Below, piece by piece: positions 1 to 4,216 of a stretch of 6,685 nucleotides of DNA. The stretch covers positions 1-6,685 of the forward strand of contig JAQUNQ010000057.1 in assembly GCA_028717505.1 (NCBI GenBank), in the 5' to 3' direction. The stretch comes from Candidatus Peribacteraceae bacterium (GTDB lineage: Bacteria > Patescibacteriota > Gracilibacteria > Peribacterales > Peribacteraceae). The position numbers and the translations under genes are program-made. The notes under the pieces are model-generated. The model worked only from the letters and a program-made list of their open reading frames with translations. It ran no database searches and was not told where the DNA came from. Position 1 is the first letter of the stretch. Each line of letters opens with the position of its first letter.

Positions 1-1
1 G

Positions 2-292
2 ACGCGGAAGACGACCATCTCCCCGCGGGAGCAGGCGATCCTGAACCTCCCCTCTCCCGAAGCGATGCAGACGAAGCTGAGACAGAAGATCCATATGGAG
101 GTGAAGCAACTCCACAAGCAGATCCATTCCATCTCGCGCGTGAGCAAGCCGGGGAACGCCTTCAAGCTCAATCTCCTCTACGCGCGCATCCGCAGACTCA
201 ATGGGCTCCTCGCCGAGCTCGTCGAAGCCTCCTTTGAAGTACTCAAGCGGCTCTTCGTCCGCGTCTTCATCGACGAGCAGCCCATCCTTTAG
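2..292 (+). CDS. Unrecognised basic helical protein, C-terminal part (5' end off the window)
   Basis: The frame is open from the left edge to a TAG stop at 290-292, so this is the last 96 residues of a protein that begins upstream. The ATG at position 65 is internal to the open frame and need not be the start. The visible part is rich in Lys, Arg and Leu and looks alpha-helical, with alternating basic and hydrophobic residues (for example MEVKQLHKQIHSISRVSK, then LNLLYARIRRLNGLLAELVEASFEVLKRLF). There is no clear membrane span. I do not recognise a family. An amphipathic or nucleic-acid-binding helical domain is possible but not shown. Its stop overlaps the stop of the minus-strand DUF5665-like gene (289-291), so the two genes converge with no intergenic space. 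Confidence 0.7.
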   Translation, partial: TRKTTISPREQAILNLPSPEAMQTKLRQKIHMEVKQLHKQIHSISRVSKPGNAFKLNLLYARIRRLNGLLAELVEASFEVLKRLFVRVFIDEQPIL

Positions 293-573
293 TACCTCTT
301 CACCGCGGAGATGTTGTCCTCCATGCGGATGATCACATTCGTGAGAAAATCTCCGACGAGCGGGACCCACTCCACCATGCGGAGCATCGCGATGATCACC
401 GGGACGATGATGGCGAAGGCGACGATCATGCCGAGCCCATAGAGGATGCCGCGATAGAAGCTGTCCCACGGACGACGGTGCCTGTGCAGTGCGGATTGAA
501 GATGGGCAACGGATGCATCCAGATGCTGCAGGGTCTTCGTCAGCCGCTCATCTCGGGGGGGAGTGTGGGGCAC
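289..573 (-). CDS. DUF5665-like small membrane protein
   Basis: A 94-residue protein with a charged N-terminal half (a heptad-like stretch around 11-32), then an FYRGILYGLG motif (39-48), one hydrophobic span (about 43-65), a PLVGDFL motif (71-77) and a short tail. The motif, the single span and the closing segment resemble the DUF5665 family of short membrane proteins. That family has no established function, and the match is from memory. The start is GTG at 571-573. An in-frame TGA two codons upstream (577-579) rules out a longer form, and the next internal Met lies inside the span. It follows the 83-aa membrane gene by 17 nt on the same strand, so the two are probably co-transcribed. Its TAA stop overlaps the stop of the convergent gene to the left. 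Confidence 0.85.
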   Translation of the reverse strand: MPHTPPRDERLTKTLQHLDASVAHLQSALHRHRRPWDSFYRGILYGLGMIVAFAIIVPVIIAMLRMVEWVPLVGDFLTNVIIRMEDNISAVKRY

Positions 574-590
574 GGATCACGTGGTGATGC

Positions 591-842
591 TCACTTTTCG
601 TGTTTCTCCTTGTGCTTCTTCTTCGCATGGTGCTCCACCGTCTCCATGAGCCACTCAAGGAGCGAGTCCGCCATGCCAATAGGCTTCATGATCACGTCCT
701 CCACCTGCTCCGTGACATTGGAGACGCGTCGGAGGATGCGACGGAGATCCACCACGACGAAGAGGAGGTGGTAGAGCACGACCACGACCATCACAGCCAC
801 CGCCACCTGGAGACCCGTCAGAAAATCCTTGAGTTCGATCAT
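591..842 (-). CDS. Small single-span membrane protein, unknown function
   Basis: An 83-residue protein with a short N-terminus, one strongly hydrophobic segment (about 8-31, rich in Val, Leu and Ala), then an amphipathic helix (32-70: DLRRILRRVSNVTEQVEDV and onward) and a very basic His/Lys tail (71-83). This layout, one anchor followed by a cytoplasmic helix, recalls DUF948-like proteins, but I do not claim that family. The ATG at 840-842 is preceded by CTCCCC and has no Shine-Dalgarno sequence, like other starts in the window. It is the first gene of a two-gene minus-strand unit with the DUF5665-like gene and diverges from yidD across about 42 bp. A plus-strand frame is open across it, but the His/Asp-rich repetitive translation there looks like a shadow. 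Confidence 0.75.
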   Translation of the reverse strand: MIELKDFLTGLQVAVAVMVVVVLYHLLFVVVDLRRILRRVSNVTEQVEDVIMKPIGMADSLLEWLMETVEHHAKKKHKEKHEK

Positions 843-859
843 GGGGAGCGCGGAAGAAG

Positions 860-865
860 TACAAT
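860..865 (+). promoter_or_regulatory. Possible -10 box for yidD
   Basis: TACAAT lies about 20 nt before the proposed yidD start. No good -35 hexamer is visible at 16-18 nt spacing, and there is no TGn extension. The same TACAAT hexamer is used in the better-supported cupin promoter of this window. Weak on its own. Confidence 0.3.
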
Positions 866-884
866 CACCCTACCGTTCCCTCCG

Positions 885-1175
885 ATTCTGCGCAAACTGC
901 CGCACCATATCTGGCTCCTCCCCCGCAAGAGCATTGTCGCGCTCATCGCGCTCTACCAGGCGACGCTCTCGCCGGATCACGGACCCCTCCGGCACCTCTG
1001 GCACTACGGCTACTGCCGCCACTCCCCCACCTGCTCGGAGTACGGCAGGCGTGTGATCACCGAGCGCGGCGCAATCGTCGGAAGTCTCCTGCTCCTGAAG
1101 CGCCTCCTCTCCTGCCACCCATGGAAGCAACCGAGCCCCGAACGCATCATGGAAGTCTCGCATGGAGACCTCTGA
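885..1175 (+). CDS. yidD: YidD, membrane protein insertion efficiency factor
   Basis: YidD (DUF37) is a small inner-membrane-associated protein that helps the SecYEG/YidC route insert membrane proteins. The family signature is clear: an amphipathic N-terminal helix (IVALIALYQATLSP, 17-30), then CRHSPTCSEY (44-53), a hydrophobic helix and the basic KRLLSCHPW (72-80). The three family cysteines are C44, C50 and C77. At 96 residues from the proposed start it is slightly longer than the usual 70-90. The start is uncertain. The frame stays open to position 600, but from the GTG at 768 (which would overlap the divergent 83-aa gene) to the core there is no ATG, GTG or TTG. I placed the start at ATT 885, next to CTG 888, because a pyrimidine tract (TTCCCTCC) sits directly before it as at the other starts. 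In many bacteria yidD lies near rnpA and yidC; here its neighbour is a tRNA. Confidence 0.9.
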   Translation: MLRKLPHHIWLLPRKSIVALIALYQATLSPDHGPLRHLWHYGYCRHSPTCSEYGRRVITERGAIVGSLLLLKRLLSCHPWKQPSPERIMEVSHGDL

Positions 1176-1180
1176 ACGGC

Positions 1181-1209
1181 TTCACAAAAGCAAGACCGGA
1201 CAGTATGCT
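1181..1209 (+). promoter_or_regulatory. Sigma-70-like promoter of tRNA-Gly
   Basis: A -35 box TTCACA (1181-1186, 5 of 6 to TTGACA) and a -10 box TATGCT (1204-1209, 4 of 6) are separated by exactly 17 nt. Transcription would start near 1216, only a few bases before the mature tRNA 5' end. The -35 begins 5 nt after the yidD stop. Confidence 0.65.
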
Positions 1210-1218
1210 TTGGCTTGC

Positions 1219-1292
1219 GCGGGTATAGCACAATGGTAGTGCATCAGCCTTCCAAGCTGAGGACACGGGTTCGATCCCCGTTACCCGCTCCA
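1219..1292 (+). tRNA. tRNA-Gly, anticodon UCC, CCA encoded
   Basis: The 74-nt cloverleaf is complete. The acceptor stem GCGGGTA (1219-1225) pairs with TACCCGC (1282-1288) at all seven positions. The D-arm has a GCAC/GTGC stem. The anticodon stem TCAGC/GCTGA (1244-1248 with 1256-1260) encloses loop CTTCCAA with anticodon TCC at 1251-1253, reading GGA and other glycine codons. The T-arm ACGGG/CCCGT encloses TTCGATC. The discriminator base is T1289 and CCA is encoded at 1290-1292. Unusually, the last seven bases are also the left arm of a perfect 15-bp hairpin that runs into the downstream DNA, and the last 13 bases recur at 1651-1663. Confidence 0.98.
1280..1292 (+). repeat. Direct repeat, left copy (tRNA 3' end)
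   Basis: GTTACCCGCTCCA, the 3' end of the tRNA-Gly gene including CCA. It recurs without mismatch at 1651-1663 on the same strand, with the GIY-YIG remnant between. The arrangement resembles an attachment site at a tRNA 3' end. Confidence 0.8.
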
Positions 1293-1318
1293 AAATTTCC
1301 ATCGGAAATTTTGGAGCG
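1286..1318. repeat. Perfect inverted repeat overlapping the tRNA 3' end
   Basis: Fifteen bases on the left (1286-1300, beginning CGCTCC) are perfectly complementary to 1304-1318 (ending GGAGCG), leaving only ATC as loop. The left arm includes the last three bases of the tRNA acceptor stem, the discriminator and the CCA. In RNA the hairpin would compete with the tRNA acceptor stem unless processing cuts it away. No T-run follows directly, so it is not a classical terminator by itself. Confidence 0.85.
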
Positions 1319-1357
1319 AGGCTCGCCCCGCCCTCCGGGCGGGCGGCCCGCTCTTTT
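1314..1357 (+). terminator. Intrinsic terminator of the tRNA transcript
   Basis: An outer stem GAGCG (1314-1318) with CGCTC (1349-1353) encloses an inner 7-bp stem CCCGCCC (1327-1333) with GGGCGGG (1337-1343) and loop TCC. TTTT (1354-1357) follows at once. The outer stem shares 1314-1318 with the preceding tRNA-derived hairpin, so the two structures are mutually exclusive at their edge. Confidence 0.55.
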
Positions 1358-1365
1358 GCTATAAT
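1357..1365 (+). promoter_or_regulatory. Extended -10 promoter for the GIY-YIG gene
   Basis: TGCTATAAT is a perfect TATAAT with the TGn extension. No -35 element is seen in the GC-rich hairpin upstream. Transcription would start near 1372, two bases before the ATG at 1374, which implies an essentially leaderless mRNA. Confidence 0.6.
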
Positions 1366-1373
1366 TACCCGCT
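1365..1373 (+). repeat. Truncated third copy of the tRNA 3'-end repeat
   Basis: TTACCCGCT is nine bases identical to the core of the 13-bp repeats. It is wedged between the -10 box and the ATG at 1374. It could be chance, but its exact position at the start of the nuclease frame makes a remnant plausible. Confidence 0.4.
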
Positions 1374-1614
1374 ATGTTACGTCTATATCCTGCTGAGTCT
1401 GCGCGATGGGCGTACCTATATTGGCTTCACGAACGATGTGACGCGACGGCTCAATGAGCACAACGCAGGGCGATCCAAGGCAACAAAATATCGTTGCCCT
1501 TTTAGACTTCTTCTCACAGAAAAATTTGAATGTGTGTCAGATGCAAAACACAGAGAACAATGATGGAAGAGCGGCAGTGGACGAAGAAAGTTAAAGGAAT
1601 TCTTTATGAGTTGA
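1374..1614 (+). pseudogene. GIY-YIG nuclease family pseudogene
   Basis: Read in the frame of position 1375, the sequence gives a standard single-domain GIY-YIG protein of the short YhbQ/UPF0213-like type: YVYILLSL (the GIY strand), TYIGFTNDVTRRLNEHNAG (YIG strand, catalytic-type Arg and His), then KATKYRCPFRLLLTEKF and the closing WKSGSGRRKLKEFF. Two lesions break it. The only ATG (1374-1376) is one base out of register with the domain, as if one base was gained or two lost after the start codon. An in-frame TGA at 1561-1563 also interrupts the C-terminal helix between Gln and WKSG, and the frame then runs to TGA 1612-1614. TGA ends yidD, the cupin and the GGDEF gene normally, so recoding is unlikely. 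The enzyme would cut DNA with a single GIY-YIG active site. It sits between two copies of the tRNA-Gly 3' end. Confidence 0.85.
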
Positions 1615-1650
1615 CGTAGGTCAGTGAGAATCCTGAGCGTAGCCGAATGG

Positions 1651-1663
1651 GTTACCCGCTCCA
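1651..1663 (+). repeat. Direct repeat, right copy of the tRNA 3' end
   Basis: GTTACCCGCTCCA is identical to 1280-1292 over 13 bases and is then followed by unrelated sequence (TCCGGCTT). The upstream bases do not match the tRNA T-arm, so this is only the 3' end, not a tRNA fragment able to fold. Confidence 0.8.
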
Positions 1664-1672
1664 TCCGGCTTC

Positions 1673-1690
1673 GTCCCGCATGTGCGGGAC
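1673..1690. repeat. Small perfect palindrome beyond the right direct repeat
   Basis: GTCCCGCA (1673-1680) mirrors TGCGGGAC (1683-1690) with TG between, so up to 7 bp can form in RNA with a 4-nt loop. No T-run follows. It lies 9 bp outside the right tRNA-end repeat and may belong to a repetitive element of this genome. Confidence 0.5.
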
Positions 1691-2003
1691 TGCGCCGAGG
1701 GGGAGAAGGAAGATAAAAGTTCCCCACCATTGAGGATGAAGCATGTTTTAAAAAATGCGCCAATCTCCTCATCGTCATCCAAGAGTGTGAGTTCTTCGGC
1801 ACACTCGGAGAGCAGCAGCCACTCCGAAAACCGAGAATGGGAACGGGAACGAGCAAGAGAAGGATGGGATCGTGAGCTGCCGGAACTCCCGCCGGAGGCG
1901 GCTCCCCCCGCACAGAAGCATCGCCCGTCAGCCCCGCGGGGGGGGACCACGCTAGTAGGCAGCCTGTACCACCCGCTCCCGGATGGGAGGCCGACACTTT
2001 CTT
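1691..2003. other. Gene-poor stretch, no convincing coding region
   Basis: Between the GIY-YIG unit and the cupin promoter I see no gene. The plus frame is open and continuous with the cupin, but its translation is low-complexity (Ser-rich, then Glu/Arg-rich) and matches no domain. Two minus-strand frames are also open, with similarly unstructured Ser/Gly/Pro-rich translations. It holds a short GC palindrome (CCGCC GGA GGCGG, near 1891-1903), a CCCCGCGGGG palindrome near 1932-1941, and a 9-bp match to the tRNA end (ACCCGCTCC, 1971-1979). It may be eroded sequence from earlier insertions. Confidence 0.5.
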
Positions 2004-2012
2004 TGGTACAAT
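2004..2012 (+). promoter_or_regulatory. Extended -10 promoter of the cupin gene
   Basis: TGGTACAAT has a TGn extension followed by TACAAT (5 of 6 to TATAAT). No clear -35 is seen. Transcription near 2019 would give a leader of about 20 nt. Its place argues that the cupin starts at 2039 and not further upstream. Confidence 0.5.
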
Positions 2013-2038
2013 GCCGGCACTCCTTTCCCCCCATTCTC

Positions 2039-2437
2039 ATGCGCGGCTACATCACGAACCTCGAAGACGTCACGCGGGAGAACGAGAATTTCCGCACAGT
2101 CCTCTACACGGCGAAACACAGTCAGCTCGTCCTCATGAGCATTAAGCCCGGAGAGGAGATAGGCGAGGAAGTGCATCACCTTGATCAATTCATTCGCGTC
2201 GAAGAGGGCGAGGGCAAGGCCATCATCGACGGCGTCGAGCATGTCGTGCGCGACGGCGACGGCATCGTCATCCCCGCGGGAGCCCGGCACAACGTCATCA
2301 ACACGTCGGGCAGGGAAGCCCTCAAGCTCTACACGATCTACTCCCCGCCGGAACATCTGGACGGCCGCATCCACGCGACGAAGGCCGATGCCCTGAAGGA
2401 CACGGAGGATGAGTTCGACGGGAAAACGACTGAATGA
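2039..2437 (+). CDS. Small single-domain cupin protein
   Basis: A 132-residue protein with one beta-barrel cupin domain. Cupin motif 1 is represented by GEEIGEEVHHLDQFIRVEEGEG, with metal-ligand candidates H46, H47 or Q50, and E55. Motif 2 is GDGIVIPAGARHNVIN (73-88), with the conserved P79, G81, H84 and N88. The tail (106-132) is charged and probably flexible. The barrel would bind a divalent metal; the substrate cannot be read from the sequence. Such small cupins are often annotated as mannose-6-phosphate isomerase-like or as enzymes or sensors of unknown activity. ATG 2039 was chosen because the domain starts there, a TGGTACAAT promoter element lies 27 bp upstream, and a pyrimidine tract precedes the start. 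The frame is open further upstream, but that part is low-complexity. It converges on the ABC permease, leaving 47 bp between the stops without an obvious terminator. Confidence 0.92.
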   Translation: MRGYITNLEDVTRENENFRTVLYTAKHSQLVLMSIKPGEEIGEEVHHLDQFIRVEEGEGKAIIDGVEHVVRDGDGIVIPAGARHNVINTSGREALKLYTIYSPPEHLDGRIHATKADALKDTEDEFDGKTTE

Positions 2438-2484
2438 GACGTCTGCACGAAAGAGAGCATCGCCTTCCAGTGATGGTCTGTTTC

Positions 2485-3231
2485 TTAGACCTCTATCTTC
2501 GAGAAGAGGTGGCTGCCCACGACGAGGCAGAGCACGGTGATGAGAGAGAGGACACTGAAATCCAGCCCCATTCCGAGGTGTGCCGTATCGAGGAATGCCC
2601 CGCGCAAGGCATCCACCCCGTACGTCAGCGGGTCGATGCGCACGAGAGTGGCAAGCGCCGGCGAGAGGTCATTGAGGGGAAAGAGCGCCCCCGAGAGGAA
2701 GAAGAGCGGCATGACAAGGAAATTCATGACGAGCTGGAACCCGTGGAAATCGGACATCACGGAAGCGATGCCCGTGCCGAATGCCGTGAAGAGGAGGGCA
2801 ATGAGGAACATCACTGGCAACGCGAGGGCGGCGGAATACCAGTGCTCCGGCCGGAACCCCGCCAGCAGGGCAATGAGGAACACAATGACCCCCTGAAGGG
2901 TGGCGACGGTTGCCCCGCCGAGCGTGCGCCCCAGCATGATCTGCATGCGCGAGACGGGGGCGACGAGCGTCTCCTTCAGGAACCCGAACTGCCGGTCCCA
3001 GATGATCTCAATCCCCATGAAGACCGACGTGAAGAGGATGGCCATGCAAATGACTCCCGGCGCGAGGAATTGCATGTAATTGCCCCCGCCCGCTTTCGCG
3101 TAGAGCGGCCCGAAGCCGAAGCCGAATGCAAAGAGGAAGAGGAGTGGCTGACCGAGGGAGCCAATGAGGCGTGCACGCGACCGGAGGTAGCGCTTGATCT
3201 GCCGGAGCCAGAGGATGTAGAGAATGTCCAT
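2485..3231 (-). CDS. ABC-2 type transporter permease (DrrB-like)
   Basis: A 248-residue integral membrane protein forming the channel half of an ABC exporter. Six hydrophobic spans fit at about 25-42, 55-75, 104-125, 135-157, 168-187 and 228-242. The cytoplasmic loop FGFLKETLVAPVSRMQIMLGR (83-102) is the typical ABC-2 segment that contacts the ATPase, and the MPLFFLSGALFPLNDLSP stretch (174-191) is characteristic of the DrrB/NodJ-type ABC2_membrane family. The length is normal for the family. Family members export drugs, polysaccharides or lipids; the substrate here is not evident. The ATG at 3229-3231 lies 8 nt after the ATPase stop, so the two are one operon with likely coupled translation. 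TTTCTCCC precedes the ATG, with no Shine-Dalgarno sequence. Confidence 0.96.
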   Translation of the reverse strand: MDILYILWLRQIKRYLRSRARLIGSLGQPLLFLFAFGFGFGPLYAKAGGGNYMQFLAPGVICMAILFTSVFMGIEIIWDRQFGFLKETLVAPVSRMQIMLGRTLGGATVATLQGVIVFLIALLAGFRPEHWYSAALALPVMFLIALLFTAFGTGIASVMSDFHGFQLVMNFLVMPLFFLSGALFPLNDLSPALATLVRIDPLTYGVDALRGAFLDTAHLGMGLDFSVLSLITVLCLVVGSHLFSKIEV

Positions 3232-3239
3232 GGGAGAAA

Positions 3240-4034
3240 TTAGCGATGCCAGAGGCGGTGACGCATGCGGAGATGATCGATGCCGCTTACCTGCTCCTCC
3301 CGGATCGCGTGACCGGTGAGAGCGAGGAATGCGGCTTCGAGATTCTCGGTCTTCGTGCGCTCCTTGAGCGTCTGCGATGTTCCTCGCTCGATGATCTTGC
3401 CGTGATCGATGACGGCGATGGTATCCGCCACGCGGTCGGCCTCCTCCATGTAGTGCGTCGTGAGGAAGACGGTAATCCCCTCCTCTTTATTGAGTTTCTC
3501 CACATATGCCCACAGATGATTGCGGGTCTGCGGATCGAGCCCGATGGTCGGCTCATCGAGAAAGAGGATCTTCGGATGGTGGAGAAGTCCGCGTGCAATC
3601 TCCAGACGCCGCTTCATCCCGCCGGAGAACTCCTTAAGAAGATTGCGCCTCCGATCCGTGAGCTCCACGATCTCCAGCAGTTGATCGATCCGCTCACGCC
3701 GGAGCTTCTTTGGGACGCCGTAGAGGATGCCGTGAATCTCCATGTTCTCCCACGCCATGAGCTCGTCATCCACACTCGGATCCTGGAAGACAATTCCGAA
3801 GGACTTCCGGACCTCATTCTGCTCCGTCACCGGATTGTGGCCATTGATCTCGATCGTGCCGCTCGTGGGATGGAGGAGGGTCGTGAGCATCTTGATGGTC
3901 GTCGTTTTCCCGGCACCGTTGGGACCGAGGAACGCGAAGATCTCACCTTTCTCCACCTCGAAGGACACGTGATCCACCGCCGTGAAGTCGTGGAACTTCT
4001 TCGTGATGCCTTCGACGCGGATAATGGCCGCCAT
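3240..4034 (-). CDS. ABC transporter ATP-binding protein (DrrA-like)
   Basis: A 264-residue nucleotide-binding subunit with every ABC motif intact: Walker A GPNGAGKTT (37-45, K43), Q-loop Q84 in FQD, signature FSGGM (136-140), Walker B ILFLDEP (156-162, catalytic E161), D-loop GLDP (165-168) and H-loop H194 in TTHYMEEAD. The end NLEAAFLALTG (231-241) is the C-terminal motif of DrrA/daunorubicin-type exporters. It powers the permease encoded 8 nt downstream. The frame can be extended 11 codons to a GTG at 4065-4067, adding a hydrophobic stretch (ILIFFLY) foreign to the family, so ATG 4034 is preferred; CATCCCTCC precedes it. A TGTACCAT just upstream could be a -10, but no -35 fits, so I do not list it. 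Confidence 0.97.
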   Translation of the reverse strand: MAAIIRVEGITKKFHDFTAVDHVSFEVEKGEIFAFLGPNGAGKTTTIKMLTTLLHPTSGTIEINGHNPVTEQNEVRKSFGIVFQDPSVDDELMAWENMEIHGILYGVPKKLRRERIDQLLEIVELTDRRRNLLKEFSGGMKRRLEIARGLLHHPKILFLDEPTIGLDPQTRNHLWAYVEKLNKEEGITVFLTTHYMEEADRVADTIAVIDHGKIIERGTSQTLKERTKTENLEAAFLALTGHAIREEQVSGIDHLRMRHRLWHR

Positions 4035-4128
4035 GGAGGGATGGTACAGGAAAAAAATTAAGATCACCTTACGATGCCCACCTCGATGAACATCCTCTGC
4101 TTTTCTTTGTGAATTTTTTGGGAAATAT

Positions 4129-4156
4129 TTGACAATTCCTGAATAGAAGATAAATT
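4129..4156 (+). promoter_or_regulatory. Sigma-70-like promoter of the GGDEF gene
   Basis: A perfect TTGACA (4129-4134) and TAAATT (4151-4156, 4 of 6) are 16 nt apart in an AT-rich stretch that contrasts with the GC-rich genes. Transcription would start near 4163, giving a leader of about 55 nt that contains the terminator-like hairpin at 4179-4203. The stretch also separates this gene from the divergent ABC operon. Confidence 0.55.
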
Positions 4157-4178
4157 AGTACATGATTCTTTACCACGA

Positions 4179-4203
4179 CGCCGACGCCTGTCGGCGCGTT
4201 TTT
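4179..4203 (+). terminator. Terminator-like hairpin in the leader of the GGDEF gene
   Basis: CGCCGAC (4179-4185) pairs perfectly with GTCGGCG (4190-4196) around loop GCCT. CG and five Ts (4199-4203) follow. On the plus strand it lies between the promoter and the ATG at 4217. No plus-strand gene ends upstream, so it is either a conditional attenuator or the end of a very short RNA (about 40 nt). On the minus strand no T-run follows. Confidence 0.6.
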
Positions 4204-4216
4204 CGTCCCCCCTTTC

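Larger units (their letters stand above)
1293..1663 (+). mobile_element. Putative decayed GIY-YIG mobile unit inserted at the tRNA-Gly 3' end
   Basis: A 371-bp block starts right after the tRNA and ends with a perfect 13-bp copy of the tRNA 3' end. It contains the right arm of the tRNA hairpin, a GC-rich terminator hairpin, a consensus extended -10 promoter, a truncated third copy of the repeat (1365-1373) and a GIY-YIG nuclease pseudogene. The duplication of a tRNA 3' end around a nuclease gene is what site-specific insertion into a tRNA would leave, with the tRNA kept intact. No integrase or transposase is present, so mobility by the GIY-YIG enzyme is inference. Lone GIY-YIG genes next to tRNA genes occur in CPR-type genomes as I recall, which fits but is not shown here. 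Confidence 0.5.

Noticed and set aside
600..884. Extending yidD upstream to the ATG at 600
   Set aside because: The added part is His/Asp/Glu-rich, unlike any YidD, and lies antisense over the 83-aa membrane gene, which has a credible hydrophobic span.
1561..1563. TGA read as an amino acid (code 25 or selenocysteine) in the GIY-YIG frame
   Set aside because: TGA ends yidD, the cupin, the GGDEF gene and the 83-aa gene at natural C-termini; read-through of yidD would run into the tRNA. The start is damaged as well, so a pseudogene is simpler.
1416..2040. Two overlapping minus-strand frames (1416-1997 and 1621-2040)
   Set aside because: Low-complexity Ser/Gly/Pro translations, no domain; one runs antisense through the GIY-YIG pseudogene and its flanking repeat.
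2438..2484. Terminator between cupin and permease stops
   Set aside because: Only a 4-bp CATC/GATG pairing is visible and no T-run follows.
2434..3243. Plus-strand open frame antisense to the ABC permease
   Set aside because: Its translation is highly charged (Glu/Arg/His), as expected from the complement of a GC-rich membrane-protein gene; the minus-strand product is an obvious ABC-2 permease.
3246..4061. Plus-strand open frame antisense to the ABC ATPase
   Set aside because: The minus strand has all ABC motifs intact; the plus frame is a GC-driven shadow.
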